From positions 1 to 61,213 of the forward strand of contig DAIMDW010000032.1 in the NCBI GenBank assembly GCA_036725605.1: 61,213 bases of DNA, given 5' to 3'. Positions 42,654-53,166 of this stretch are shown piece after piece. The first letter of the stretch is position 1. Every line of letters begins with the position of its first letter. Under the pieces are notes generated by a model that did not search any database, was not told the DNA's origin, and saw only the letters and a program-made list of their open reading frames with translations. The DNA comes from CALBTQ01 sp036725605. GTDB lineage: Bacteria > Lernaellota > Lernaellaia > Lernaellales > Lernaellaceae. Both the position numbers and the translations under genes were made by a program.

Positions 42654-43616
42654 GTGGCTTTCGTAACCGTTGCCGATATTCTCAACGACCAGGAACGGGA
42701 ACTGGGTCTGCAACTGGTCACGTCCAACAAGGGACTCAAGAACAAGATCAAGATCCCGTACGTGCAAAAGCCCGGCCTGGCGATGACCGGCTACGTTTCC
42801 TACGTGGCGCAGAACCGGGTGCAGGTGTTCGGCAAAACCGAAATGACCTACCTGGCGCAACTGTCCGCCGACGAACTGCGGCGCGTGTGCGAAAAGTTTT
42901 TCGCCCAGAACGTCGCCTGCTGCATCGTCACGCGGGGCATCGACGCGCCCAACGTCTTTTTGGAGCAGGCCGAACTCAACGACACGCCGATCCTGGTCAC
43001 CAACCTGCGCACGCAACGGTTGATCGAACGCCTGACCAACCTGCTCGAACGGTTCTTCGCCCGGCGCACCAGCCTGCACGGCGTACTGCTCGACGTCTTC
43101 GGCGTCGGCATCCTGCTGCTGGGCGATTCGGGCATCGGCAAAAGCGAGTGCGCGCTCGACCTGATCATGCGCGGCCATCGCCTGGTCGCCGACGACATGG
43201 TCGACCTGTTCCGCTCCAGCTCGCTCAACGTGTACGGACGCGGTCCGGAAATCACCAAGTACCACATGGAAATCCGCGGCATCGGCATCCTGAACATTAA
43301 AGAATTGTTCGGCATCAGCGCGATCCGCGACCAGAAACGCGTGCAGGTGATCATCAAGCTTGTCCCCTGGCAGGAGGACGTCGATTACGACCGCCTCGGC
43401 CTCGAGGACAAGACGATCAACATCCTCGACGTCGAGCTGCCGCTGATCGTGCTGCCCGTGCGCTCCGGCCGCAATCTTTCGACGATCATCGAGGTCGCCG
43501 CGCGCAACTACCTGCTCAAGCTCGAGGGATTTCACGCGGCGCGCGAATTCCAGGATCGGCTGCTCAAGCGTCTGGCCGAGGACGCGCAGTTGGGCGCGAC
43601 GAAGGATCCGGAATGA
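42654..43616 (+). CDS. hprK: HPr kinase/phosphorylase
   Basis: 320 residues. N-terminal HprK domain, then SLHGVLLDVFGVGILLLGDSGIGKSE with the catalytic His and Walker A, and the signature MEIRGIGILNIKELFG. It phosphorylates HPr on the regulatory Ser. GTG start five bases after ptsN; ATGA overlap with rapZ. Presence of HprK with a Ser47-containing HPr shows that this organism keeps Ser-phosphorylation control without PTS permeases in view. Confidence 0.95.
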   Translation: MAFVTVADILNDQERELGLQLVTSNKGLKNKIKIPYVQKPGLAMTGYVSYVAQNRVQVFGKTEMTYLAQLSADELRRVCEKFFAQNVACCIVTRGIDAPNVFLEQAELNDTPILVTNLRTQRLIERLTNLLERFFARRTSLHGVLLDVFGVGILLLGDSGIGKSECALDLIMRGHRLVADDMVDLFRSSSLNVYGRGPEITKYHMEIRGIGILNIKELFGISAIRDQKRVQVIIKLVPWQEDVDYDRLGLEDKTINILDVELPLIVLPVRSGRNLSTIIEVAARNYLLKLEGFHAAREFQDRLLKRLAEDAQLGATKDPE

Positions 43617-44476
43617 AAGATTCGCGCCTGATCATCATCACGGGCCTTTCCGGCAGCGGCAAATCGATCGCCAGCAAGGCGCTGGAGGATGTCGGCTATT
43701 TTTGCATCGACAACCTGCCGGTCGCGTTGCTGCCCAAGCTGATCGAATTGGGCGCGGTCGGGCGGGGCAGCGAAATCGAACGCTTCGCCCTGGTGATGGA
43801 CGCGCGCGAGGCCACGTTTCCGGCCAACGCCAACGACCTGTTCACGCGTCTGCGCGCGGACGGCTACAATCTCGAAATCGTGTTTCTCCAAGCCTCCGAC
43901 GACGTGCTGCAGCGCCGCTATTCGACCACGCGGCGCGGCCATCCGGCGGCCGCCGGCGGCTCGGTGGGCGAGGGCATCCAACGCGAGCGCGAAAGCATGG
44001 CCAACCTGATGGAGATCGCCGATTGGGTCGTGGACACCTCGATGCTCACACCCCATGATCTGCGCCGCGCGATCCAGGATCGCTACGCCGACAGCGAATT
44101 GGAGCGCCTGCGCGTGCAACTGGTCACCTTCGGTTTCCGGCACGGACTGCCGGCCGACGCCGACCTGGTGATCGATGTGCGTTTTGTGCCCAATCCGTTT
44201 TTCGTCGATTCATTGAAGCCGCTGACCGGTCTGGAAAAACCGGTGGCGGATTATGTCTTGGAAAACGATGTAACCAGGAAATTCCTCGAGCGCTTCGATG
44301 ACCTCCTGGATTTTCTGTTGCCCCATTACGAGCACGAGGGAAAAACGTACCTGACCATCGCCATCGGCTGTACCGGCGGCCGGCATCGCTCGGTTGCAAT
44401 TGCGGAGAAATTGGCGCAAAAACTACTCGAACAAAAACGGATGGTGAGCATCTCCCATCGTGATATCGAGAAGTGA
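43613..44476 (+). CDS. rapZ: RapZ/YvcJ-family nucleotide-binding RNase adapter
   Basis: 287 residues. Walker A GLSGSGKS at 11-18, the DNLP segment CIDNLPVALL, RPHPAA-like RRGHPAAAGG, and the C-terminal IGCTGGRHRSVAIAE, which in E. coli RapZ binds RNA and glucosamine 6-phosphate. It is located between hprK and the EIIA-mannose-type gene, which suggests that PTS signals and envelope-precursor supply are linked. Confidence 0.93.
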   Translation: MKDSRLIIITGLSGSGKSIASKALEDVGYFCIDNLPVALLPKLIELGAVGRGSEIERFALVMDAREATFPANANDLFTRLRADGYNLEIVFLQASDDVLQRRYSTTRRGHPAAAGGSVGEGIQRERESMANLMEIADWVVDTSMLTPHDLRRAIQDRYADSELERLRVQLVTFGFRHGLPADADLVIDVRFVPNPFFVDSLKPLTGLEKPVADYVLENDVTRKFLERFDDLLDFLLPHYEHEGKTYLTIAIGCTGGRHRSVAIAEKLAQKLLEQKRMVSISHRDIEK

Positions 44477-44490
44477 CGGGAACGAGGAAT

Positions 44491-44904
44491 ATGGTAGGCA
44501 TTGTAGTGGTCGCGCATGGCGGGTTGTCGGACGAACTGATCCGCACCACCTCCATGATTATCGAAGATGAGATGATTTCGGTGCACAGCGTGCCGATCAC
44601 CGGGTTGGAAGATCCGGACGATATCAAGCACCGCATTCAAAACGCCATCAAACAAGCCAATGACGGCGACGGCGTCTTGATTTTGACCGATATGTTCGGC
44701 GGAACGCCCAGCAATATCGCCCTGTCGTTTCTGCAGGAAGATCATGTGGACGTCATCAGCGGCGTGAATCTGCCCATGCTGGTGGATCTGGTGTACTCCC
44801 GCGAGGGAAAAACCCTGGCCGAGTTGGCCGCCCAATTGGCGGAAACGGGCAAAAACAACATCCTGCTGGCCAGTCAGTACCTGCGGGGGAATCAGCGGAC
44901 ATGA
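44491..44904 (+). CDS. PTS EIIA component, mannose-type (stand-alone)
   Basis: 137 residues. VVVAHGGLSDEL contains the active-site His9; ILTDMFGGTPSNIALSF is the family motif. ATG 44491 is preferred because ACGAGGA lies upstream; a GTG at 44473 is in frame. No EIIB, EIIC or EIID genes follow, so it should be a regulatory phosphate acceptor. It overlaps HPr by four bases. Confidence 0.9.
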   Translation: MVGIVVVAHGGLSDELIRTTSMIIEDEMISVHSVPITGLEDPDDIKHRIQNAIKQANDGDGVLILTDMFGGTPSNIALSFLQEDHVDVISGVNLPMLVDLVYSREGKTLAELAAQLAETGKNNILLASQYLRGNQRT

Positions 44905-45169
44905 CCGTGGAAAAACAGTTGACCGTCCAGAACCGAGCCGGCATGCATTTACGCGCGGCGAGCAAGATCGTCAGCGCCCTGCGCGACTTCAAGTGCGACG
45001 TTGAGTTGACCTACGAACATCGCACGGCCAACGCGCGCAGCATCATGAGCCTGACGCAATTGATCGCCCCGCCGGGTAGCGTTTTGTTGTTGCGGGTCGA
45101 CGGCCCCGACGCCGTGCGGGCCGCGCTGGCGTTGGAAAAATTGTTTCAGGATCGATTCGGAGAGGAGTG

Positions 45170-45170
<1 letters not shown>
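44901..45170 (+). CDS. ptsH: Phosphocarrier protein HPr
   Basis: 89 residues. NRAGMHLRAASKIV carries the phosphorylated His16 and NARSIMSL the regulatory Ser47, the target of HprK. It carries phosphate from EI to the EIIA proteins at 42191 and 44491. Stop and ptsI start overlap as TGATG. Confidence 0.95.
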
Positions 45171-46984
<1,814 letters not shown>

Positions 46985-46990
46985 TCCCGC

Positions 46991-48577
46991 TTACGTGCCG
47001 ATGATCTCGAACTGCTCGATGTGATAGTTGGACTTGTCCTGAATGCTGATGCGCTTGTCGTATTTGCGCTCGAGGAATTCGATGCCCGAGCGCTCGTCCT
47101 CGTAGAGCATGTCGGCGATGTCCGGATGCACGCTGAGAATCAGGTTCTTGCCCAGATGGTTGGGGATCTCGCGTTTGATCTCGCGGAAGATTTCGCTGCA
47201 GATGCTGGTCTTGCTCTTCACGTAGCCCTTGCCTTCGCAATAGGGGCAGGGCTCGCTGAGCACGCGCGAGATCGAATCGCGGATGCGCTTGCGGGTCATC
47301 TCCACCAGGCCCAGTTCGGATATTTTGAAGATATTCGTTTTCGCGCGGTCGTTGTTCAGGCTTTCGCTGAGCGAGCTGAACACCTTCTCGCGGTTGGATT
47401 CCTTTTCCATGTCGATGAAGTCGATGATGATGATGCCGCCGATGTTGCGCAGCCGCAATTGGTAGCAGATTTCCTTGACCGCCTCGAGGTTGGTTTTCAA
47501 AATCGTGTCTTCGAGGTTGCGCTTGCCGACGAACCGGCCGGTGTTCACGTCGATCGCGGTCAGCGCCTCGGTCTGCTCGATGACGATGTACCCGCCGCTC
47601 TTGAGCCACACCTTGCGCTGCAGCGCGCGGGCGATTTCCACCTCCAGCCCGAAGTGGTCGAAGATCGGCTCGTCGAGTTCGTACAGCTCGATCTTGTAAT
47701 TGACCTTGGGCATGTGCTTGCCGAGGAAGGAGAGGATCTTCTCGTATTCCTCTTTCGAGTCGATGACCACCCGTTCGATTTCCGCGTTGAACAGGTCGCG
47801 GATGGCGCGCTGGGTGATGCTCAAATCGCTGTGCAGCAGCGACGGCGCGCGCGCGGTGCGGCTTTTTTTGTGAATGTTCTGCCACATGCCCAGCAGGAAA
47901 TCGGTATCGGCGCGCAGTGCTTCCTCGTCCTTGCTTTCGGCGGCGGTGCGCACGATGAAGCCCATGCCCTCGGGGCGGATCGCCTCGACCAGCTCGCGCA
48001 ACCGCGTGCGTTCGGCGTCGTTTTCGATGCGCCGCGAAACGCCGATGTGGTCCATGTTCGGCATCAGCACGAGGTTGCGCGCGGGCAGCGTGATGTGGCT
48101 GGTGATGCGCGCGCCCTTGGTGCCGATCGGCTCCTTGGCCACCTGGACCATGATCTCCTGGCCCTCGTGCAGCAGTTCCTCGATCGCCGGTTCGGGCTGT
48201 TCTTCCTCCGGCGGAGCGCTTGCCGCGCCTTCGATCGCCTCGCGGTCGAGCGTCTCGTCGGTGGTTTCCTGCTCGTGCGGCGGCGCATCGAGCCCCCCGT
48301 TGTCGTCTTCCTGGGCCGCGCGCAGCATCTCGTAATCGTCGATGTGCTCGCGCACGTCGGCCACGTAGAGGAAGGCCGCGCGATCCAGGCCGATGTCGAC
48401 GAACGCCGCCTGCATGCCCGGCAGCACGCGCAGCACGCGCCCTTTGTAGATGTTGCCGACGATGCCGCGATCGCCGGCCAGTTCGATGTGCAATTCGGCC
48501 AGTTGCCCCGCTTCGAGCAGGGCGACTCGCTTCTCCCGGTGGGTAACATTGATGATCAGGTCGTTTCCGCGCATCAT
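46991..48577 (-). CDS. rng: Ribonuclease G/E family endoribonuclease
   Basis: 528 residues. S1 RNA-binding domain (GNIYKGRVLRVLPGMQAAFVDIG), catalytic acidic residues in LTAIDVNTGRFVG and IIIDFIDME, and a zinc link CPYCEGKG. An acidic, Pro/Glu-rich insertion of about 50 residues (about 95-145, QETTDETLDREAIEG and following) splits the S1 domain. There is no long C-terminal degradosome scaffold. It processes rRNA and mRNA 5' ends. It lies downstream of the radical SAM gene on the same strand, a frequent pairing. Confidence 0.94.
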   Translation of the reverse strand: MMRGNDLIINVTHREKRVALLEAGQLAELHIELAGDRGIVGNIYKGRVLRVLPGMQAAFVDIGLDRAAFLYVADVREHIDDYEMLRAAQEDDNGGLDAPPHEQETTDETLDREAIEGAASAPPEEEQPEPAIEELLHEGQEIMVQVAKEPIGTKGARITSHITLPARNLVLMPNMDHIGVSRRIENDAERTRLRELVEAIRPEGMGFIVRTAAESKDEEALRADTDFLLGMWQNIHKKSRTARAPSLLHSDLSITQRAIRDLFNAEIERVVIDSKEEYEKILSFLGKHMPKVNYKIELYELDEPIFDHFGLEVEIARALQRKVWLKSGGYIVIEQTEALTAIDVNTGRFVGKRNLEDTILKTNLEAVKEICYQLRLRNIGGIIIIDFIDMEKESNREKVFSSLSESLNNDRAKTNIFKISELGLVEMTRKRIRDSISRVLSEPCPYCEGKGYVKSKTSICSEIFREIKREIPNHLGKNLILSVHPDIADMLYEDERSGIEFLERKYDKRISIQDKSNYHIEQFEIIGT

Positions 48578-48659
48578 ATAAAATCCTTAATTGGCCCGTG
48601 GGCCAAGTGTTTACCTGCTTGCAGCGGGATCGTACACGATCCGCGCCTTCTCGCCAAGT

Positions 48660-51152
48660 TCAAATATCCGTGCGCCGTTTGGTCATTGCCGCCGGCGGCA
48701 CATCGTCCTCGGCAAGCCCGAGCACGGTGGCGGCCAACAACTGCGGCCGCAATCCGCCGGCCCGCGCGTGGCGCATGTCCAGCCGGAGCGTCGAGCCCTC
48801 GACGGCGGCGTCGTTCACCAGTTCGCGCGCGTCGATCATCCGCTCTTTGCCCTTTTTAACGACCGCAACCGGCGAGGTCGTGCGCGCCAGAAAAGCGGCG
48901 ACCGCCGCGGCGTAATCGCCGCCTTTCGCCAGCCGGGTCAGGTCGACGGCAAAGCTCCAGCCCTTGACCGAATCGAAGGCGCTGGGCTCGTCGCGCGAAA
49001 TCATGGCCGCCTTTTCGACGGTCAGACCGGCGGGCAGGCCGCCGACGAAGGCCGCGACGATGTCCTCCTCCTTCATGGCGTGGGCGAGCAGGACGTCCAT
49101 GTATTCTTCCTCGCTGGCGATGCCCACGCTCAGCGGTGGACCGAACGAGATGCGCGGCTGCGGATGAAATCCCTCGCTGTACAACACCGGCAGACCGCCG
49201 CGACGACAGGCGCGCGTGAGAATCGAAGCCAGGTCGAGGTGCCCGAACCACCGCGCCGTGTCGCGTTTGGCGTAGCGCAGGCGATAGCGGAAACGCGCGG
49301 CGGGCGGCGCCGGTTTGATCGGTTTGGCCGGCGGCGCGACCGCCTCGGCCAGTTCGGTGTTCAGCTTCCACTCGCGCAGGCCGCACGCCTGACAACGGCC
49401 GTCGCGGCAATCGGGCGTGGTCTCGCCGCGCAGCGCCTTCGCGTATTCCTCTTTGAGATATTGTTGGCTCACGCCGATGTCCACCCCCGACCAGGGCAGA
49501 ATGTCGTCCTCGTCATAGACGTGCGTGGCGATGGCCTCGATGTCGAGCCCGGCCCGCATGAAGGCGTTGCGCCAGCGCGGCAGATCGAAAAATTCCCGCC
49601 AGCCGTCGAAGCGTCCGCCGGCCAGGTAGGCATGCTCGATCGCCTCGCCGACGCGCCGGTCGCCGTGCGCGATCGCGCCTTCCACCAGGCTCGTTTCCGG
49701 GTTGTGCCACTTGAGCGTGACCTGTCCGCGAAACATCGTGCGCTCGAAAGCCGACAGCCGCTCTTTGGCCTCGGCCGGCGCCAGCATCCCCAGACGTTCG
49801 AAGGGCGTGTGCGCCTTGGGCACGAACACGCTGATCGTCGCGTTGAGCTTGGCCCGCGCGGTGCGGCTTTTCGCCTTGGTGAAAACGCGTTTGATCAACT
49901 CGACGATCGCCGCCGCGTCGGCCGGCGTTTCGGTGGGCAGGCCGATCATGAAGTAGAGCTTGACCAGTTCCCACCCGGCGTCGAAAACCTGCGCGACCGT
50001 CTCGAGCACGACCTCGTCGCCGATCGGCTTGTTGATCACCCGCCGCAGCCGTTCGGTCGCCGCTTCCGGCGCGATGGTAAAGCCGGTGCGGCGCACGGAG
50101 CCGATCGCCTCGGCCAGTTCGCCGGTCAACGATTCGGCGCGCAGACTCGGCAGCGAAAGCGCCACGCGACGCGGCGCCAGTTCACGCATGAGCGCGGGCA
50201 ACGCGGCGGCGACGGGCGTCCAGTCGCCGGTGGACAACGACAGCAGCGTCACCTCGTCGTGGCCGGTGGCGCGCAAGCCTTCGTCGACGATCCGCTCCAC
50301 CGTGGCCGCGCCGCGCTCGCGCACCGGACGATACAGGAAGCCCGCCTGGCAATAGCGGCAGCCGCGCGTGCAGCCGCGCATCACCTCGACCGCCAGCCGG
50401 TCGTGAATCGAACGCACGTTGGGCAGCATCGGCCGCATGGTGGTCGGCGCGTGATCGAGGTCGGTGACGATCCGCCGCCGTACGCGTTGCGGTTCACCGG
50501 CGGGGATGTCGAAACCGACGAACTGATTCGCCTCGTAAACCGGCTTCCAGCGCGCGGGCAGGTACATCCCCTCGATCGCGGCCAGACCGTCCAGCCGCTG
50601 GGCGCGCGTCAATCCTTCCGCTTTGGCCCGGCGCAAAAACTCGGCCAGCTCGACCACGCCCTGCTCGCCGTCGCCGATGTACAGCGCGTCGAAAAACAGC
50701 GCCCACGGTTCCGGATTGGCCGCGCAGGGGCCGCCGGCGATGACCAGCGGATCGTCTTCCCCGCGTTGCGCCGCGCGCGGCGGAATGCCGGCCAGGTCGA
50801 GAATCTGCAACACGCCGGTCGCCGCCAATTCATACTGCAACGTAAATCCCAGCAGATCGAATTCGCGCAGGGGCGATTTGCTTTCCAACGCGAACAGCGG
50901 CCGACCGGCGCGGCGTAGGGCGTCTTCCATGTCGGGCCACGGGCAATAGACGCGCTCGGCCGCGCACCAGGGCAGATCGTTGAGAATGGAGTACAGCACC
51001 TGGTAACCGAAGTGACTCATCCCCACTTCGTACAGGTCGGGAAAGGCGAGGGCGATGCGCACCTCGACCGCGGACGGACCTTTGACAATCGCTCCGACCT
51101 CACCGCCCAGATAGCGGGTAGGCTTTTCAACTTGCGCCAGAATCGTATCCAT
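48660..51152 (-). CDS. Fused radical SAM (TIGR03960-like) and DUF2344 protein
   Basis: 830 residues. N-terminal B12-binding-like domain (YLGGEVGAIVKG, FPDLYEVGMSHFG, VIAGGPCAANPEP), radical SAM core with MRGCTRGCRYCQAG as the CxxxCxxC cluster site, then a DUF2344 (TIGR03936) domain from about 600 on (RYRLRYAKRDTARWFGHLDLASI, EGFHPQPRISFGPPLSVG). A CxxxxCxxC-like DCRDGRCQACG links the parts. The family is associated with RNase G and ribosomal genes in many genomes; its reaction is unknown. ATG 51152 starts MDTILAQVEKPTRY. Confidence 0.9.
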   Translation of the reverse strand: MDTILAQVEKPTRYLGGEVGAIVKGPSAVEVRIALAFPDLYEVGMSHFGYQVLYSILNDLPWCAAERVYCPWPDMEDALRRAGRPLFALESKSPLREFDLLGFTLQYELAATGVLQILDLAGIPPRAAQRGEDDPLVIAGGPCAANPEPWALFFDALYIGDGEQGVVELAEFLRRAKAEGLTRAQRLDGLAAIEGMYLPARWKPVYEANQFVGFDIPAGEPQRVRRRIVTDLDHAPTTMRPMLPNVRSIHDRLAVEVMRGCTRGCRYCQAGFLYRPVRERGAATVERIVDEGLRATGHDEVTLLSLSTGDWTPVAAALPALMRELAPRRVALSLPSLRAESLTGELAEAIGSVRRTGFTIAPEAATERLRRVINKPIGDEVVLETVAQVFDAGWELVKLYFMIGLPTETPADAAAIVELIKRVFTKAKSRTARAKLNATISVFVPKAHTPFERLGMLAPAEAKERLSAFERTMFRGQVTLKWHNPETSLVEGAIAHGDRRVGEAIEHAYLAGGRFDGWREFFDLPRWRNAFMRAGLDIEAIATHVYDEDDILPWSGVDIGVSQQYLKEEYAKALRGETTPDCRDGRCQACGLREWKLNTELAEAVAPPAKPIKPAPPAARFRYRLRYAKRDTARWFGHLDLASILTRACRRGGLPVLYSEGFHPQPRISFGPPLSVGIASEEEYMDVLLAHAMKEEDIVAAFVGGLPAGLTVEKAAMISRDEPSAFDSVKGWSFAVDLTRLAKGGDYAAAVAAFLARTTSPVAVVKKGKERMIDARELVNDAAVEGSTLRLDMRHARAGGLRPQLLAATVLGLAEDDVPPAAMTKRRTDI

Positions 51153-51213
51153 ATAAATCCAAAAGGAGGACCACGACGGCCCCCTCATTATTTACCGTGC
51201 GAACGAGGGCGAA

Positions 51214-51666
51214 CTAGAAGTCGAACTGCAACAGGTTCGCGTGCCAGAATCGCTTGGCGCCGGAACTTGAAGGCTCGAAGCCGGAAGTCACGACGGGCAG
51301 ACTCCAATTAATTTCCAAATCGTCGCCGAAAATGACGTTGGCCGCCGCGACTTTTTTGTAGGCGTCGGGAGGCAACAACATGCCCATGATCACGCCGCCG
51401 AGCGTAAAACCGGTCACGGTGGTCATCATCACCACGTCCGAGTTCTTGTCGGCGTCCGGGTTCCAGTAGAAGGTAAGCACCAGACCGTTGGCGACAAAGC
51501 CGGCGCCAAAGCCCATGGCCGTGGCCAACGCCAATGTCGTACCGCGCCCTTCCGGGTAGGTGCGTTCGTCGACGTATTGATCATCATCCCAATAGCCGGC
51601 ATGAGCCGTCGAGGCGATTAATACACAGCAGCAAACCGTCAAAGCAACCAACAAGCGCAACGGCAT
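51214..51666 (-). CDS. Small secreted or envelope protein, function unknown
   Basis: 150 residues. Signal peptide (MPLRLLVALTVCCCVLIAS, cleavage near AHA). The mature part begins with an acidic/Tyr-rich stretch (GYWDDDQYVDERTYPEG), has two Gly-rich hydrophobic segments (ATAMGFGAGFVANGLVLTF and TGFTLGGVIMGMLLP) like a glycine-zipper membrane hairpin, and ends in a beta-like NWSLPVVTSGFEPS. The last residues FDF could be an outer-membrane-type aromatic end. No family recognised. Confidence 0.65.
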   Translation of the reverse strand: MPLRLLVALTVCCCVLIASTAHAGYWDDDQYVDERTYPEGRGTTLALATAMGFGAGFVANGLVLTFYWNPDADKNSDVVMMTTVTGFTLGGVIMGMLLPPDAYKKVAAANVIFGDDLEINWSLPVVTSGFEPSSSGAKRFWHANLLQFDF

Positions 51667-51746
51667 TCTGATACCCCTGTTTCACCGTGCCGAAATTTCC
51701 GTGCAGTTTATGCGTTTGCCGTCGGCAGGTCAAGCGCGTTGCTCGA

Positions 51747-52160
51747 CTATTCGCCGATAATCTTGATTATTACGCGTTTTCGGCGTCGACCGTCGAATTC
51801 GGCGTAGTAGACCTGCTGCCACGGTCCGAGGTCCAGACGGCCTTCGGTGACCGGCAGGACCACCTGATGGTGCACCAGGATGTTTTTCAAGTGCGCGTCG
51901 CCGTTGTCTTCGCCGGTGCGATGATGCCGGTAATCCTTGCCCAGCGGCGCGATCGATTCGAGCATCTCGTCGATGTCGGCGATGATCCCCGATTCGGCGT
52001 CGTTAACCCAGATGCCCGCCGTGATATGCATCGCGCTGACCAGGGTCATCCCTTCCTGGATGCCGGATTTCGCCAGCGCCGCTTCCACTTCATGGGTGAT
52101 GTTCACATACTCGCGTCGCTTTTGCGTGTTGAACCATAGATATTCGGTATGGCTTTTCAT
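51747..52160 (-). CDS. yjbQ: YjbQ-family protein (UPF0047, secondary thiamine-phosphate synthase)
   Basis: 137 residues. The family signature RHHRTGEDNGDAHLKN plus VSAMHITAGIWVND and the PWQQVYYAEFDGRRRKR end are clear. YjbQ proteins can replace thiamine-phosphate synthase in vivo in some bacteria, though their main role is debated. ATG 52160 follows a GGGGGG Shine-Dalgarno; the open frame extends further upstream but encodes a Lys-rich sequence without conservation. Confidence 0.88.
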   Translation of the reverse strand: MKSHTEYLWFNTQKRREYVNITHEVEAALAKSGIQEGMTLVSAMHITAGIWVNDAESGIIADIDEMLESIAPLGKDYRHHRTGEDNGDAHLKNILVHHQVVLPVTEGRLDLGPWQQVYYAEFDGRRRKRVIIKIIGE

Positions 52161-52270
52161 GCGCCCCCCGGATGTTGTGGAACGGTGGAAATTTTTTTTC
52201 TTTTTTGTCAAACAGTTATCGGAGCATACTTCAACGAAAAACACATGAAAAGGGGGCAGTCTTAAGAGTT

Positions 52271-52299
52271 TACTTTAACGACAGCATATAGTTAAAGTA
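52271..52299 (+). promoter_or_regulatory. 9-bp inverted repeat in an AT-rich intergenic stretch
   Basis: TACTTTAAC (52271-52279) and GTTAAAGTA (52291-52299) are perfectly complementary with an 11-base spacer. They lie in an unusually AT-rich stretch (about 52250-52370) between yjbQ and the SCP2 gene. It may be an operator or curvature-rich promoter region for yjbQ; no good -35/-10 pair was found. Confidence 0.35.
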
Positions 52300-52373
52300 T
52301 ATTGTTAAGTATATCTTATATCCTATTGTTTTATAAGGAGTATTTAAATTTCATTAAATTGTCGATCGGCAAC

Positions 52374-52400
52374 AAAAAGGGGGAGAATGACTCTCCCCCT
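52374..52400 (-). terminator. Rho-independent terminator of the SCP2-domain gene
   Basis: AGGGGGAGA (52378-52386) pairs with TCTCCCCCT (52392-52400) around a 5-base loop. On the minus strand the hairpin is followed by a run of T. It begins 22 bases past the stop of the SCP2 gene. Confidence 0.82.
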
Positions 52401-52421
52401 CGATCAGCGAATAAAGCTGGA

Positions 52422-52748
52422 TTAGCCCAGGATCTTCTGCAATTTCATCGCCAGGCTCATGTCGCCCTGGATTTTCACTTTGCCCTGCAGGAAGGCCATC
52501 TGAGCGTTCAGGCTGCCGTCGATGATGCCCATGAAATCTTCATCGGTCATCGTCACGGTGCAGTTCGCGTTTTCGTGCGCGCCATCGCTGACTTTCGGCG
52601 CCTCACCGGTCAGGTCAACGTTCCACTCGCCGCCACCGTCGCCGGTGATGGAGAACTGATACACGGCGTTGATGCCGGCAACTTTGGCCGGATCGGCCGT
52701 CAATTTCGCGCTGATGTCCTGGAACACTTCCGCTGCGGTCTTGCTCAT
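52422..52748 (-). CDS. SCP2 sterol-transfer-domain protein
   Basis: 108 residues, essentially a single SCP2 domain: TAAEVFQDISAKL, AVYQFSITGDGGGEWNVDLTG, CTVTMTDEDFMGIIDGSLNAQMAFLQGKVKIQGDMSLAMKLQKIL. Such domains bind hydrophobic ligands (acyl chains, sterol-like lipids). ATG 52748 follows AAAGGACAAGAGC. It stands alone between tRNA-Trp and its own terminator. Confidence 0.9.
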   Translation of the reverse strand: MSKTAAEVFQDISAKLTADPAKVAGINAVYQFSITGDGGGEWNVDLTGEAPKVSDGAHENANCTVTMTDEDFMGIIDGSLNAQMAFLQGKVKIQGDMSLAMKLQKILG

Positions 52749-52923
52749 GCTCTTGTCCTTTCTGTGCCGGTCATGGGCCCCCATGACGTTAAAACGAACC
52801 TTATGGATTTAAGTAAGCATACCCCTGAAAACCTGACTTACACCCATATCGAATAGGATACCCAATTTTATTAGCAAATCGCGTTTCGCGGTGTCAAGTT
52901 CCCAGCGCGTGAAAAGCGCATTT

Positions 52924-52953
52924 AAAAAGAAAAACCCGGCCGCGAAGCCGGGT
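52924..52953 (-). terminator. Rho-independent terminator of tRNA-Trp
   Basis: ACCCGGC (52934-52940) and GCCGGGT (52947-52953) form a 7-bp stem with a 6-base loop; on the minus strand T-rich sequence (TTTTTCTTTTT) follows. It lies seven bases behind the tRNA 3' end. Confidence 0.85.
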
Positions 52954-52959
52954 AAAATG

Positions 52960-53032
52960 CACGGGTGGGAGGAATTGAACCCCCAGCCCCCGGTTTTGGA
53001 GACCGGTGCTCTACCAATTGAGCTACACCCGC
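52960..53032 (-). tRNA. tRNA-Trp (CCA anticodon)
   Basis: A 73-base cloverleaf on the minus strand: acceptor GCGGGTG/CACCCGT, D arm GCTC-AATTGGTA-GAGC, anticodon arm CCGGT-CTCCAAA-ACCGG with CCA (complement of 52997-52999), and T arm with TTCAATT. The discriminator is G, as expected for bacterial tRNA-Trp. The 3' CCA is not encoded. It has its own terminator; the usual secE-nusG neighbours are not present. Confidence 0.93.
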
Positions 53033-53166
53033 ATGCTGTCAAAAAGCAGGACACTTGCTATCATATTTTGCCGGTCGCATGCAACCGGAAAATGCGCTCG
53101 TTTGACACCGCGATTCTCTGCGGCAACGATAGAGCGAATCGTTTGATCGTGTAGGGGAGGAAGTCC

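Noticed and set aside
48591..50918. Plus-strand open frame of 775 codons opposite the radical SAM gene
   Set aside because: Arg/His/Gln-rich, no domain, no ribosome-binding site. It is the antisense shadow of a well-supported gene in GC-rich DNA, as are the long frames opposite 2119-2493, 4422-5441, 20093-22264, 29158-30267 and 53167-55323.
52302..52856. Plus-strand frame across the AT-rich stretch and the SCP2 gene
   Set aside because: It runs through a terminator and antisense to the SCP2 gene; the sequence has no recognisable domain.
52809..53054. Short minus-strand frame across the tRNA
   Set aside because: It translates tRNA-Trp and its terminator; the peptide is the usual tRNA translation artefact.
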